From: Arachnopeziza araneosa | Taxonomy: Eukaryota > Ascomycota > Leotiomycetes > Helotiales > Arachnopezizaceae | Direction: 5' to 3' | Length of the DNA stretch: 64,000 nucleotides | NCBI GenBank assembly: GCA_003988855.1 | Contig: QYAI01000047.1 | Span: 235,578-299,577 of the forward strand | Shown: one piece after another, positions 31,868 to 40,835 of the stretch | How the letters are laid out: each line of letters begins with the position of its first letter | How positions within the stretch are numbered: position 1 is the first letter of the stretch | Program-made: the position numbers and the translations under genes | The notes under the pieces: model-generated | What the model saw: the letters and a program-made list of their open reading frames with translations, nothing else | The model's database searches: none | Told to the model about the DNA's origin: nothing

Positions 31868-33104
31868 ATGGCATTTCCACCGCCTCCAGTCAACACCATT
31901 GACTGGGCAGACATTGGATTTCGTGTCCGCGAAGGTATTTGAGCACCCCGCCATTTCCCCGCGACCCCAGACTTACAAAGATGTGTAGTCAATGGGCACA
32001 TCGAATCCCACTACAGCGTCAAGACTGGCGTCTGGTCCTCTCCCAAATTCATCACAAATCCCTATCTTCAAATCCATGGCATGGCACCAGCTCTCAACTA
32101 CGGCCAGCAAGCCTATGAAGGCATGAAAGCCTTCCGCTCTCCCACCGATGAAATCACCATCTTCCGTCCCAAAAACAATGCCGCACGGATGGCACACTCG
32201 GCATCTTTTATCTCTATTCCTCCCGTTCCTGAATCCGTGTTCCTGGAGAGTGTGCACACTGCCGTTTCTCTTAATGCTGCATATGTGCCACCCCACAAGA
32301 CTGGTGCCGCCATGTATATCCGCCCCTTGATCTTCGGCTCGAGCGCACAGTTAGGATTGAATCCACCAGAGGAGTATACTTTCTGTGTATATGTTCTTCC
32401 AGTGGGCGTTTACCACGGTGTACATCCAGTCAAGGCTTTGATCCTGGAAGACTTTGACCGCTCAGCGCCAGACGGAACTGGAAGTGCAAAAATAGGAGGA
32501 AACTATGCGCCTGTGTTGAGATGGAGCGACAAAGCTCGAAATGAAGGATATGGAATCACACTACATCTAGATAGTAAAACAAGAACAGAGATTGACGAAT
32601 TCTCTACAAGTGGATTTATTGGTGTCAAGAAGGATGGCGAGAACATTACGCTAGTTGTGCCAGACAGCAAGAATGTTATTGCCAGTGTAACATCCGACTC
32701 AGTCTTGCAAATTGCAAAAAGCTTTGGCTGGAAGACTGAAGTCAGATCCGTAAGTTTCTTCCATTCTGCATTTTGAAACGCCACTAACTTTGTAGATTAA
32801 ATATGAGGAACTACCATCGTTTAGTGAGGTCTTGGCTGCTGGTACAGCAGCAGCCCTTGTCCCCATAAAATCAATAACTCGAGACTCCACTTCTGACACG
32901 TTCTCTTACATTGCTGCCGACTCAGAAGAGCCTGGTCCAATTTGCGTTCAACTTCTCACAACACTAAAAGGCATTCAGAACGGCAAGATCAAAGACACGT
33001 TTGGGTGGAATAGTAAGGTGGAACAAGTTGACGAGAAGAGATATACAACAGGTGAGGTCGTCAATGGCGTTAACGGCAAAGAAAGCGTAGATGTGCTACC
33101 TTAG
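31868..33104 (+). CDS. Branched-chain amino acid aminotransferase-like, fold-type IV PLP enzyme
   Basis: The three-exon model gives 378 residues: 31868-31934, 31989-32749 and 32796-33104. It transfers the amino group between branched-chain (or related) amino acids and 2-oxoglutarate using PLP. Blocks are NYGQQAYEGMKAFR, the Arg-rich IRPLIFGSSAQLG, and AKIGGNYAP, with the PLP-binding Lys near residue 190. No mitochondrial presequence is evident, so a cytosolic enzyme is likely. The cofactor-proximal motif is EIDEFSTSGFIGV rather than the E-x-GTMN motif of mitochondrial BCATs. That places it in the divergent fungal group, some members of which serve secondary metabolism. No biosynthetic cluster surrounds it. 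The substrate is uncertain. Confidence 0.87.
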
Positions 33105-33441
33105 ATCACCAGAACGAGAACGAAAAGTCTTTTCAGGGCGTCACAGTGGCTGGCCCAATGATTTCATTCTCTTTCACCTAAGCTCCTATCCTGAACTCCA
33201 ATTTCCATTTCGTCTTTTTTTCCTAAGATTACCCATTTCCAACCTCTCGATTAAGCCTGCTTAATCTAACTATATCTTATTAACCATCCCCAATCTCCTC
33301 ATCTACTTCTTAACCTCCTCTGCATTTTGCTCTCTCACCCACACTAGATACTCTCCTTCCATAACCTCCTATTCTCCTCCTCCTTAACCATCCCCCTATG
33401 AACAGAGCCTCTCCTTATCCGCCATCCCATCCAGCACCATC
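33105..33441. other. Pyrimidine-rich intergenic region between convergent genes
   Basis: The 3' flanks of the aminotransferase and the next gene. The plus strand is strongly CT-rich. No feature was recognised. Confidence 0.4.
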
Positions 33442-34026
33442 TCACTCCTGTTCTTCAACCACATACCCAGCATCCTCCTCTTCCTCGCATCCCTCTCTAC
33501 TCCTTCCTCTCCCTGACCTTTCCTCCCTCTCCCACTGCTCTATCCTCCGCTTCTTTGCGAGCGCAAGTCTCCTCGCCCAAGTCGGAACCGGCCTTTGTCG
33601 TGATTGAACCACTTCCTTGAGCGCAGTGTCCAGCTCTCTCATCGATAACGAGGCGTCCTCATCGCTATCATCTCTCCTCTCCTCCATCAGTACGTCTTCC
33701 TCCTGGGGGGCACAGACGTCCTTCCTTTCCTCCATGATGCCAGGAACAGAACTACGAGTGACCATTCTGATGTTCGTGCCGGTGATCACGTCTCTAAAGC
33801 TTAGGGACTTTGACTTCGAGTGGGCGTTGTCGTTGTTAGTACTGGTTTCGCTACTGCTACTCTCATAGTTCATATTGTAGACGACCCCGTCCCCGTCCGG
33901 GTTTTCGTTTCTGTTACTGCTGTGGATCCTCGCCGTGGAAGCAGATCTCATGGCCCTGCTTTTGGAAATTCCACCATAGTGAGTGTGGCGTCTGAGAGCA
34001 CCGGCTCTTGGGGCGCAGAAAACCAT
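33442..34026 (-). CDS. Unknown basic/acidic hypothetical protein
   Basis: Single-exon frame of 194 residues from ATG 34026. I do not recognise it. It starts MVFCAPRAGALRRHTHYGG. It has a Ser/Asn-rich middle and an acidic patch around residues 110-135. A likely helical segment follows (MRELDTALKEVVQSRQRP), then a basic one (WARRLALAKKRRIEQW), and the tail is acidic. The WARR...EQWEREER segment looks like a real conserved helix rather than random translation. The long pyrimidine-rich tract on the opposite strand matches its charged C terminus. Gene status is likely but not certain. Confidence 0.5.
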   Translation of the reverse strand: MVFCAPRAGALRRHTHYGGISKSRAMRSASTARIHSSNRNENPDGDGVVYNMNYESSSSETSTNNDNAHSKSKSLSFRDVITGTNIRMVTRSSVPGIMEERKDVCAPQEEDVLMEERRDDSDEDASLSMRELDTALKEVVQSRQRPVPTWARRLALAKKRRIEQWEREERSGRGRSREGCEEEEDAGYVVEEQE

Positions 34027-34938
34027 TTTGGCTGTCGGCTCTGGGGGTGATGATTGTTGGTTCTTGGATTGGAGACCGAGCTTTGCGTTGATTTATCGCT
34101 TGTTGATGGTTATGTTAGAGAATGTAGTGTCGTTGAATATCGATTTTGGTGTAAGTGATTGAACTGTCTATCTGAAGTTGTTGCGAACGAGGAGGAAAAG
34201 ACTGGGATAAGAGGGGGAACTATGCTCTTATACGGCTCATGACAGCTAGAAGAACTGCATCGAGGCTAAAATATAGATATGAAGAGATCAGTCATTATAA
34301 TAGATTCATGTGCCTATGACGTTATTCCATGTCACTAATTTCCTGACTAGGGACATTTTGAAGCCGTGGACTCTCTAAGCGATATGTAGCTCGCTCTAGC
34401 TGAGGACTCTAGAACGTCAATCTTTTCACGGTTGATGTCACGAAATTTGGATTGGAGAGCGTCTAGATTTTTCTTGGTGTAATGGTGTTTTCTTGTGTTC
34501 CAAAGGTGAACGAACGTCTTTGTGAGGCCATCAGACAACCCGCATCCGTTCCCAGACTCACTTGGTAGAGTAAACATCGCCTATTCTCGGCTCCCCTGAA
34601 AACGGGTGGCGCTAAGATCTTAAGAGTTCCGTAAGTTCCGCGACGCAACATCATTGTACAGAGCCGATCACACGGCTTCTTGGGTTTGTTCAACAATACT
34701 CACCCAATAAATACAGTATTCGAGGCCTGATCTACTCGCTGATAAGAATCCAACATGCAAATCCAGTTTATCAGACCCTGGTGCGGCATCTCTGCCTACT
34801 TTTACGTACATGGATCCATGTTATATATCCGCAACCGAGGGAACCTCACATGGTAATGTACAGATCCATTTGACTCATAAAACCCCCTAGCATTTCAACA
34901 GCCAACTCTCCCAAGCCATCACCATCTCATCAGCCCTC
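34027..34938. other. Intergenic region
   Basis: Divergent flank between the hypothetical protein and the acetyltransferase. Some short frames on the minus strand at 34347-34696 are not supported by start context or family resemblance. Confidence 0.4.
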
Positions 34939-35715
34939 ATGGCCCCGTCCACCATCACCACGGCCCTCGCCACGGAAGACGACGCCAGCACCCTGGCATC
35001 CATCGTGACGCGAGCGTTCGCCGCCGGCGATGCCGCCTACACGGTCATCTGGGGTGCGGCTCCGGAGGGAACGCATGACCAGATGGCCCTGATGCTGTTC
35101 AACCCGGTGCAGAAAGCATCGCGCGTCACGTTCAAAGCCGTGGATGCCTCGACGGGGGAGACGGTCGGGCTGGCATCGTGGATGCTGCCGCGAGAGAAGG
35201 TCCCCTTTGCGAGCGGGAGGATGCCGCCGATCCCAGGGGTCAATACCACGCTGTGGTATGATAAACAAGAGGGCCCGGCGGCGGCGGCGAAGAGGGATGA
35301 GGATGTGGAGAAGGACATGCGTGCGTCTGTGTTTATATTTATAGTCCCCTACTGCACTCCTTTCTCATATCATCATGTCTCGTTCTTATAACTAGTGAAA
35401 TGCAATAAAAGAAATATGAGAGTCACGGATCAACCAAAAGCAGCTGACGAGATAATCAACACAGGACTGGCATTCTTCTTCGTTCTTCCCACCTACCAGA
35501 ACCAGGGCATAGGTTCCCTGCTTTTGGAATGGGGCAAAGAGAAAGCGGATGAACTGGGTGCGAAGATCTGGCTCACGGCTACGCCACAAGCCACGCCCGT
35601 GTATGAGAAGAACGGGTGGAAGTCGGTAGAAAAGTTCACGACGGATCTGGGAAAGTACGGAGGTGAAGGTTCTTATGTTAGATCGTGGATGCTGCGCGAG
35701 GCAGTTCCAACCTAA
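34939..35715 (+). CDS. GNAT family N-acetyltransferase
   Basis: Acetyl-CoA-dependent N-acetyltransferase of unknown substrate. The two-exon model gives 210 residues: 34939-35320 and 35465-35715. The 144-bp intron has a GTGCGT donor, a GCTGAC branch and a CACAG acceptor. Exon 1 encodes the N-terminal half (TTALATEDDASTLASIVTRAF ... VGLASWMLPR). Exon 2 carries the acetyl-CoA loop FFVLPTYQNQGIGSLLLEWG (the Q/R-x-x-G-x-G/A type) and the C-terminal strand pair with VYEKNGWKSVEKF. The exon join MRLAFFFVLP restores the strand before the loop. Exon 1 is visibly GC-richer than exon 2 and the surroundings. It converges on BTB paralogue 6, with only 71 bp between the stops. Confidence 0.82.
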
Positions 35716-35786
35716 CTAGGGTTTTATCTATTCATATCCCATCCAATTAAACCCTCAGCTTGAACCTTCCACTCGCGGTGAAACCC

Positions 35787-36785
35787 TCAATTCAGCTTCT
35801 CGTCGCTGATATGGCAAACTTCGCCCTCGTCGTGAGTATGGAAGTTGCACTTGGTTCTACGAGACCGCGTTCTAAGCTCGCAGGTGCGAAGATCGGCCAA
35901 AGGGATGCGAATCTTGTAATAGTACTCCGCAAGCTCGTCGCGAAAAACCGGGTTACTTCTCTCCAGCGCAGCCATCTTGGCACTCTCACTCTCCACCGAG
36001 GGTACGACCGGCTTGTCAGCAAGATTGAGCACGATGGCCAGGACAAGCAGCAAAGTTCTCAACTTCGTCTTGGGGAGTCCATCCTGAAATAACTCCTCGA
36101 GACCCGCAACGTTGGGATAAATGTTGCGTTCGTAGAAGAGATCCTGAACCTTGTCGACCGTCTTGTTGGCCATCTCGTTCATGCTCAAGCGGTGGGCGAT
36201 CTCGAACATGGGGGCGAGTTTCTCCCGCAAATAGGCCAGAGCACCATCTTTGGTAGCGGGGAACAAGTCGCTAGGGGAGGCAGGGAATTGGTCGCTGTAC
36301 ACTGGAGCCCCGGCGAGTTAGTGATTTCCTTTTAGAGCATGTATCAAGAGTAAAGAGGATGATATGTTGCCAGATATGGTTGTCCCGAGAGTGCATCACT
36401 TGAATTACTCTGTCTCAGGAGCAAAAATAACAAAGGATTGACAGAGCCCAGGGATCCTTACTGAGAATGAGGAGGTTCTTCATAGCACCAGGTTGTTCCG
36501 CGGGGAGCTGCATGACGCTTTGTGTAGTTTCGTCAAAGCCGCCAGTGAAGGTATCGCAAAAGAAGGTAGAGTTGGTTGCAAGGAGACGCTTGTGAACAGA
36601 GAAGGCAACTTTCTCTGCACCGACAATAATGGTGTACATCTCAGTACCAAGTGTCCTGCAATTGTTAGTCGAGGCTTGTCTGTTGTTTCGGGGATCAAGG
36701 TGCCTTACTCAGGGGAAAGCTGGAAACCGCTTCCTTCAAAATATGCTGCTGGTACAACCCAGCCATTAGTTACTGGTTGAGACAT
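35787..36785 (-). CDS. BTB/POZ domain protein, paralogue 6 (CHHC-tailed family)
   Basis: The three-exon model gives 261 residues: 36709-36785, 36462-36655 and 35787-36301; introns are 53 bp and 160 bp. The first intron is phase 2, as in the left cluster. Exon 1 reads MSQPVTNGWVVPAAYF. The BTB part is TEMYTIIVGAEKVAFSVHKRLLA, FFCDTFTGGFDETTQ and MQLPAEQPGAMKNLLIL. There the second intron interrupts the last BTB helices, and the following MYSDQFPASPSDLFPATKD seems to replace the usual YLYRG block with a longer linker. The helical region and the tail CNFHTHDEGEVC (C-x2-H-x-H-x5-C) follow. It lies about 11 kb from the main cluster, so the family is dispersed. Confidence 0.8.
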
Positions 36786-37031
36786 CTTGAATATCCAAGG
36801 TTGTGATGATGAGGTTTTTGGAATATTTTCGTGTCTAGAAGCGGTTGTGGGCGTCTCATTTATTCTTCCAGGAAGTCTAACCGCACTCGGTCGCTGTCAT
36901 GTGTCGATGATATCGCACGATATCTCTATGATGTCCTCGAGGCACCAATATGAGGCCATCGAGGCACCGACAGGGAGAGGTGTGGAGGAACAGGTCTTGA
37001 CTAACTTGTAACAAACATTATACCCACAACA
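36786..37031. other. Spacer between BTB paralogue 6 and the acyl-CoA ligase
   Basis: 246 bp. At 36906-36925 there is a short ATATCG/CGATAT palindromic patch. No gene was seen. Confidence 0.35.
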
Positions 37032-38792
37032 TTACAATCTCGCCTTGGCCTTGTCCTCACTCTTTGCCTTTTCCTTCAGAACCCTCCTCAGAATCTTCCC
37101 GCTGGCACTCTTAGGAACCTCATCCACAAACCTCACTCCACCCCTTAGTCTCTTGTGACTTGCTACTTTGGTCGCCAACCAATCCACAATCTTCTTTTCC
37201 GTCTCTCCATCTCCCTTCACGCCCTTCTTCGGCACAACATACGCTCTTGGTACCTCCGTTGCCCTCTCTCTATCCTCGATGCCAATTACGGCCACATCAT
37301 CAATGTCCGGATGCGAGATGAGGATTCCTTCCAATTCAGCCGGAGGTACTTGAAATCCCTTGTATTTGATTAGTTCCTTCACGCGATCGGTGATATAGAA
37401 AAAGCCGTCTTTGTCTTGATGGCCGACATCGCCTGTTTTGAAATATCCATCTTCGGTGAGGGCATTCTTAGTGCCTTCGGGGTTGTTTAGGTAACCCAAA
37501 AATACGTTCGGACCTTTGAGCCACAGCTCTCCCGTTTGACCACGGGGAACTTCATTTTCGGATGCGTCCATGTATTTCGCTGTTTGGTTTGGGAGAAGCG
37601 TGCCTACAGACCCCATGCTTGTTTGCCATGTGTCCCAGGGCTGGGTGTGTGTTGTGGGGGACGTCTCGGAGAGGCCGTAGCCCTGCTTAATTGGGAACTT
37701 GAGACGCGAGTAGACCGTTTCGACAAGCTCTCGGGTGAGAGGCGCAGCGCCCGAGTTCATCATCCGAATGGATGAGAGGTCGTATTTATCTACTACAGGC
37801 GACTTTCCAAGGAGGAGAATGATGGGTGGGACGACGTAGGCAAATGTCAACTGGTAGGTTTGGATGTAGGAGCAAAATTTCTCGAGGTCAAATTTGGGCA
37901 TTACAAGAAGGGTGAGCCCTGAATAGATGGATTGGTGGATCAAGCAAGTTAATCCCTATGACGTGTTAGCTAGTTCTTTTATTAAGGTGTGAAAACATAC
38001 GTATATGTGAAAGAAAGGCAAAAACGCCAAGATTTTATCTCCTTCGTTATCTTTTCCTCCTTTCCAACTTAAATTTCCACCTTCTCCAACCTTGATCATC
38101 AAGGTATTCGCCACAATATTCCGATGACTTAACATCACACCTTTTGGGTGCCCTGTCGTCCCGGAGCTGTATACCAAAAACGCAAGATCTTTGGACGGAT
38201 TCACCTTCGACTTTCTGTAATGCGCCGCACTCATCAAATTCTTAATACTGCTAAAATGCTTGAACCTCATCGTCTCATCCTTCTCATCGCCCATAAGGAT
38301 GATCCGATCGGTATCAATGCCAACCTGTTTGCATGCTTCCAATGCTGCACTCAAGAACGGCTTCTGTGTAATCAACGCTTTGGCTCCTGAATCTTTCAAT
38401 TGAAATGCCAATTCCGCAGCTGTGTATCCAGGGTTTGCAGGCGAGATGATTCCTCCAGCCCAGAGCGTACCCCATGTTATTGCGGGCGTGTCGATGCAAT
38501 TGGGAGAGTATACGCCCAGCACGTCGCCCTTCTTCCATTCGAATTGGGCTTTCAATCCCTTCCCAAAGTCAAAGGCCGTTTGTCGGACCTGGGCATAGGT
38601 GTAGGAGCGATTCGTGTCAGGATCGATGTAAATCACTACTCGTATCAGCCTTCACTCTCCCTCCTTCTTTGCATTCCAATTGCACAACCCACCTTTATTG
38701 TCAGGATACTGCCTGTCCTTCCTTTCAAACAAAAAGGTCCACAGATCCACATCCGGGATATCTATCTCGGGGTACTCTGAGTGGGTAGGCAT
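37032..38792 (-). CDS. Acyl-CoA ligase, 4-coumarate-CoA ligase type, probably peroxisomal
   Basis: ATP-dependent AMP-forming acid-thiol ligase. The three-exon model gives 552 residues: 38693-38792, 38001-38635 and 37032-37955; introns are 57 bp and 45 bp. Exon 1 has the family start IDIPDVDLWTFLFERKD. The P-loop-like AMP-binding motif YSSGTTGHPKGVMLSH lies at about residues 187-202, and QGYGLSETSP, GELWLKGPNVFLGY, YFKTGDVG and the hinge DRVKELIKYKGFQV follow in order. The C-terminal Lys of the SASGKILRR motif is present. It ends ARL, which fits the peroxisomal targeting consensus. Fungal members act on aryl or medium-chain acids in peroxisomal degradation or side-chain activation; the substrate cannot be read from sequence. 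Confidence 0.9.
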
Positions 38793-38929
38793 TGAGTGAG
38801 GTTGAGACCGATGATGAGGAGCACGACCCAGATATCAAAGTCGGGAACCCAGGCGATGTAGTGCGGAAGGATGTAGGCGACGATGCACGACAAGATGATG
38901 CCGGTGATAACACTGACGGCTTTGCTCAT
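38762..38929 (-). CDS. Candidate small hydrophobic protein or upstream ORF overlapping the ligase start
   Basis: 55-codon frame from ATG 38929 in good context (CACC before ATG), ending at TAG 38762-38764. It encodes MSKAVSVITGIILSC, then IVAYILPHYIAWVPDFDIW and VVLLIIGLNLTQCL, which is two probable membrane helices around a short loop. Third codon positions are strongly biased to C, as in highly expressed fungal genes. The last part overlaps the first codons of the acyl-CoA ligase exon 1 in a different frame. A TATAAA lies 22-27 bp above the ATG. It could be a real micro-membrane-protein gene, a regulatory uORF of the ligase, or a by-product of C-rich leader sequence. I recognise no family. 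Confidence 0.35.
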   Translation of the reverse strand: MSKAVSVITGIILSCIVAYILPHYIAWVPDFDIWVVLLIIGLNLTQCLPTQSTPR

Positions 38930-40835
38930 GGTGAAGAAGACGGGAGGGAAGGGCTTTATAAGAAGACAGCGGGCCGCCAGCGGCGTTAGGATGACGAGAG
39001 TTGGTACGCTCGTTGATAGGAGTGGGGCGCGGAGAGCCGAAAGTTGGGGTGGGAGCTCGCGGCGGCGACAGGGGACCTCGGGCGGCGCTCACTCTGCCGA
39101 GGCTGGGGAGAGGTCACGTGTGGAATGTTCTTCTTCGACGACCTCGGGAGGTTACTGGAGATGATGAAGACATCCAGTGTATATAATAGGACTTGACTTG
39201 GAGCCAGAGAGGTTGTGGCAACGAAAGAGCATCGACAATACCTGGACCAGAATCATCAATCACGTCATGTGCAGTGCTGGAGAGAAAGCAGAGCCGTCAA
39301 TTCAACAATCTATCTCTGCCGTGGTGCTTCAGGTCTGCTGGCATTTCCTGAACCCGCAATTGCCATTGACATCGAACCCAGACTCTCCCTTGTCCCGGAA
39401 ATCTATGGGAGGCATTGGCCGCCCTCTGCACGGCACGACAATGCCTCTGACTGCGCGGTGTCCTGGCCAAAACAGATGCCCACCACTCTTAACATCTGCT
39501 GCTTCCTTCTTCCATCTCCCATGTACAAAAGAAAGGTGGCGCTGGATCGCCTAACTATCATGTCCGCTCTGGAGCCAAGTCGTAAAAATGACTTTAGATC
39601 GAGCACTTACTTTGTGAGCTTTGGAGATCAACGAGCTGGATGGCCGAAAGAGCGTCCCAAACTCTTCCCATTTCCAACTATAAACTGCTTTTCCGAGTAA
39701 CCAGATGACCAATGATCCGAGTGGAAACTATTCTTGATAATCTAGGAGACGTGCCATCATACACAATATCGCGCGAGCTGGACCAACACTCGAAGTTGTG
39801 CGATTGTTAGAATGCCACTCCCCTATGCCTCTCTTTGACTCGTATTCCACACGATGCGAGCCGAGAAAAAAGAATGCGGATTTCAATGGTTTGATCAAAA
39901 GCAAGATCTGACGACGGAGTCGCCTATTTGAGGTCGTCAGTAGCGGCATCATAAGATTTTTTGGTTCACCTACGGAATAAGCTCCATTTCGCCTTCACAT
40001 ATCACTCCCAAAGTATCCTGACAAAACTTACTGGTCTTTCGCATGCCACGGTGGAACTCCACCAGGCTATCTCTTCGGCCCGAAGAGATCTTTTCTTAGA
40101 GGAACACTGGCGAGTAGTCTCGAGTAAAACTCTTACCACACCGTGCTTGTTGCTCCTCTCTCCAAGTCTACCAATTCCTCACGAAATATTGGAAAAGAGG
40201 CGTGAGCTTCAAATTTGTTTGACCAAATTTAAGGAAGACGCAACCATCCCAACCCACCGCAATCCCTGCGTTTCAATCTGAGCGTTTCGGTTGAAGTGGA
40301 AAACCACATCCCCTAAGGTTCTCCTCGGCCGAGTCCCTATTTTAAATTAGATTTCTATTGAACTCCATCTTCTTCGAGTGACTTACGAGATGCTGGCTTC
40401 GGAGCAAAGTCATGATTTGCCAGAATCATGCTCACTATTGCGCTTATCTCCTTCAGAAAGAACCCCGCTCAGATGATACGGCCGGTCCCAGGATTGAATT
40501 CTTTAGCTGTGAAATAGGTGTCAGGTACATCTGACAGCGCAATCACAGCCGAAGAGTCCAACCACCAGCCTCCAGGTACTTAGACAGACTCTGAGTACCC
40601 TTCTTCTTCCTCTCATTCCGCACGCTCGTGAATTGTAGACAAAAGGGGGCCTTTTTATGTCATGCCCAGGACGAGGTATTTCAGATCCTGTCGGCTATTT
40701 ACAATACCCGCACGGAGTACTGTTTGTATCTCCCTTCGGTCGTTTCAGTCGTAAATCATACCGAATATCATCTCATCGATCTGAGATGTAATAGTCGTAC
40801 ATAAATGCATACATAATTCATAACACCTAGCCTGC
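38930..40835. other. Intergenic region, GC-rich at left, with hairpins near 40.06 kb
   Basis: The first 250 bp are GC-rich and resemble a promoter or leader for the minus-strand ligase or small ORF. The rest, nearly 1.7 kb, has only unsupported frames. The right end is the 3' flank of the Zn2Cys6 gene. Confidence 0.45.
40050..40089. repeat. Two adjacent perfect inverted repeats
   Basis: GGTGGA/TCCACC with a 2-nt loop at 40050-40063, followed by ATCTCTTCG/CGAAGAGAT with a 3-nt loop at 40069-40089. Arms of 6 and 9 bp could form hairpins. No associated gene or known element was recognised. Confidence 0.5.

Noticed and set aside
39215..39700. 161-residue plus-strand frame between ligase and Zn2Cys6 gene
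   Set aside because: No domain and irregular codon use, while overlapping frames look equally (un)likely.
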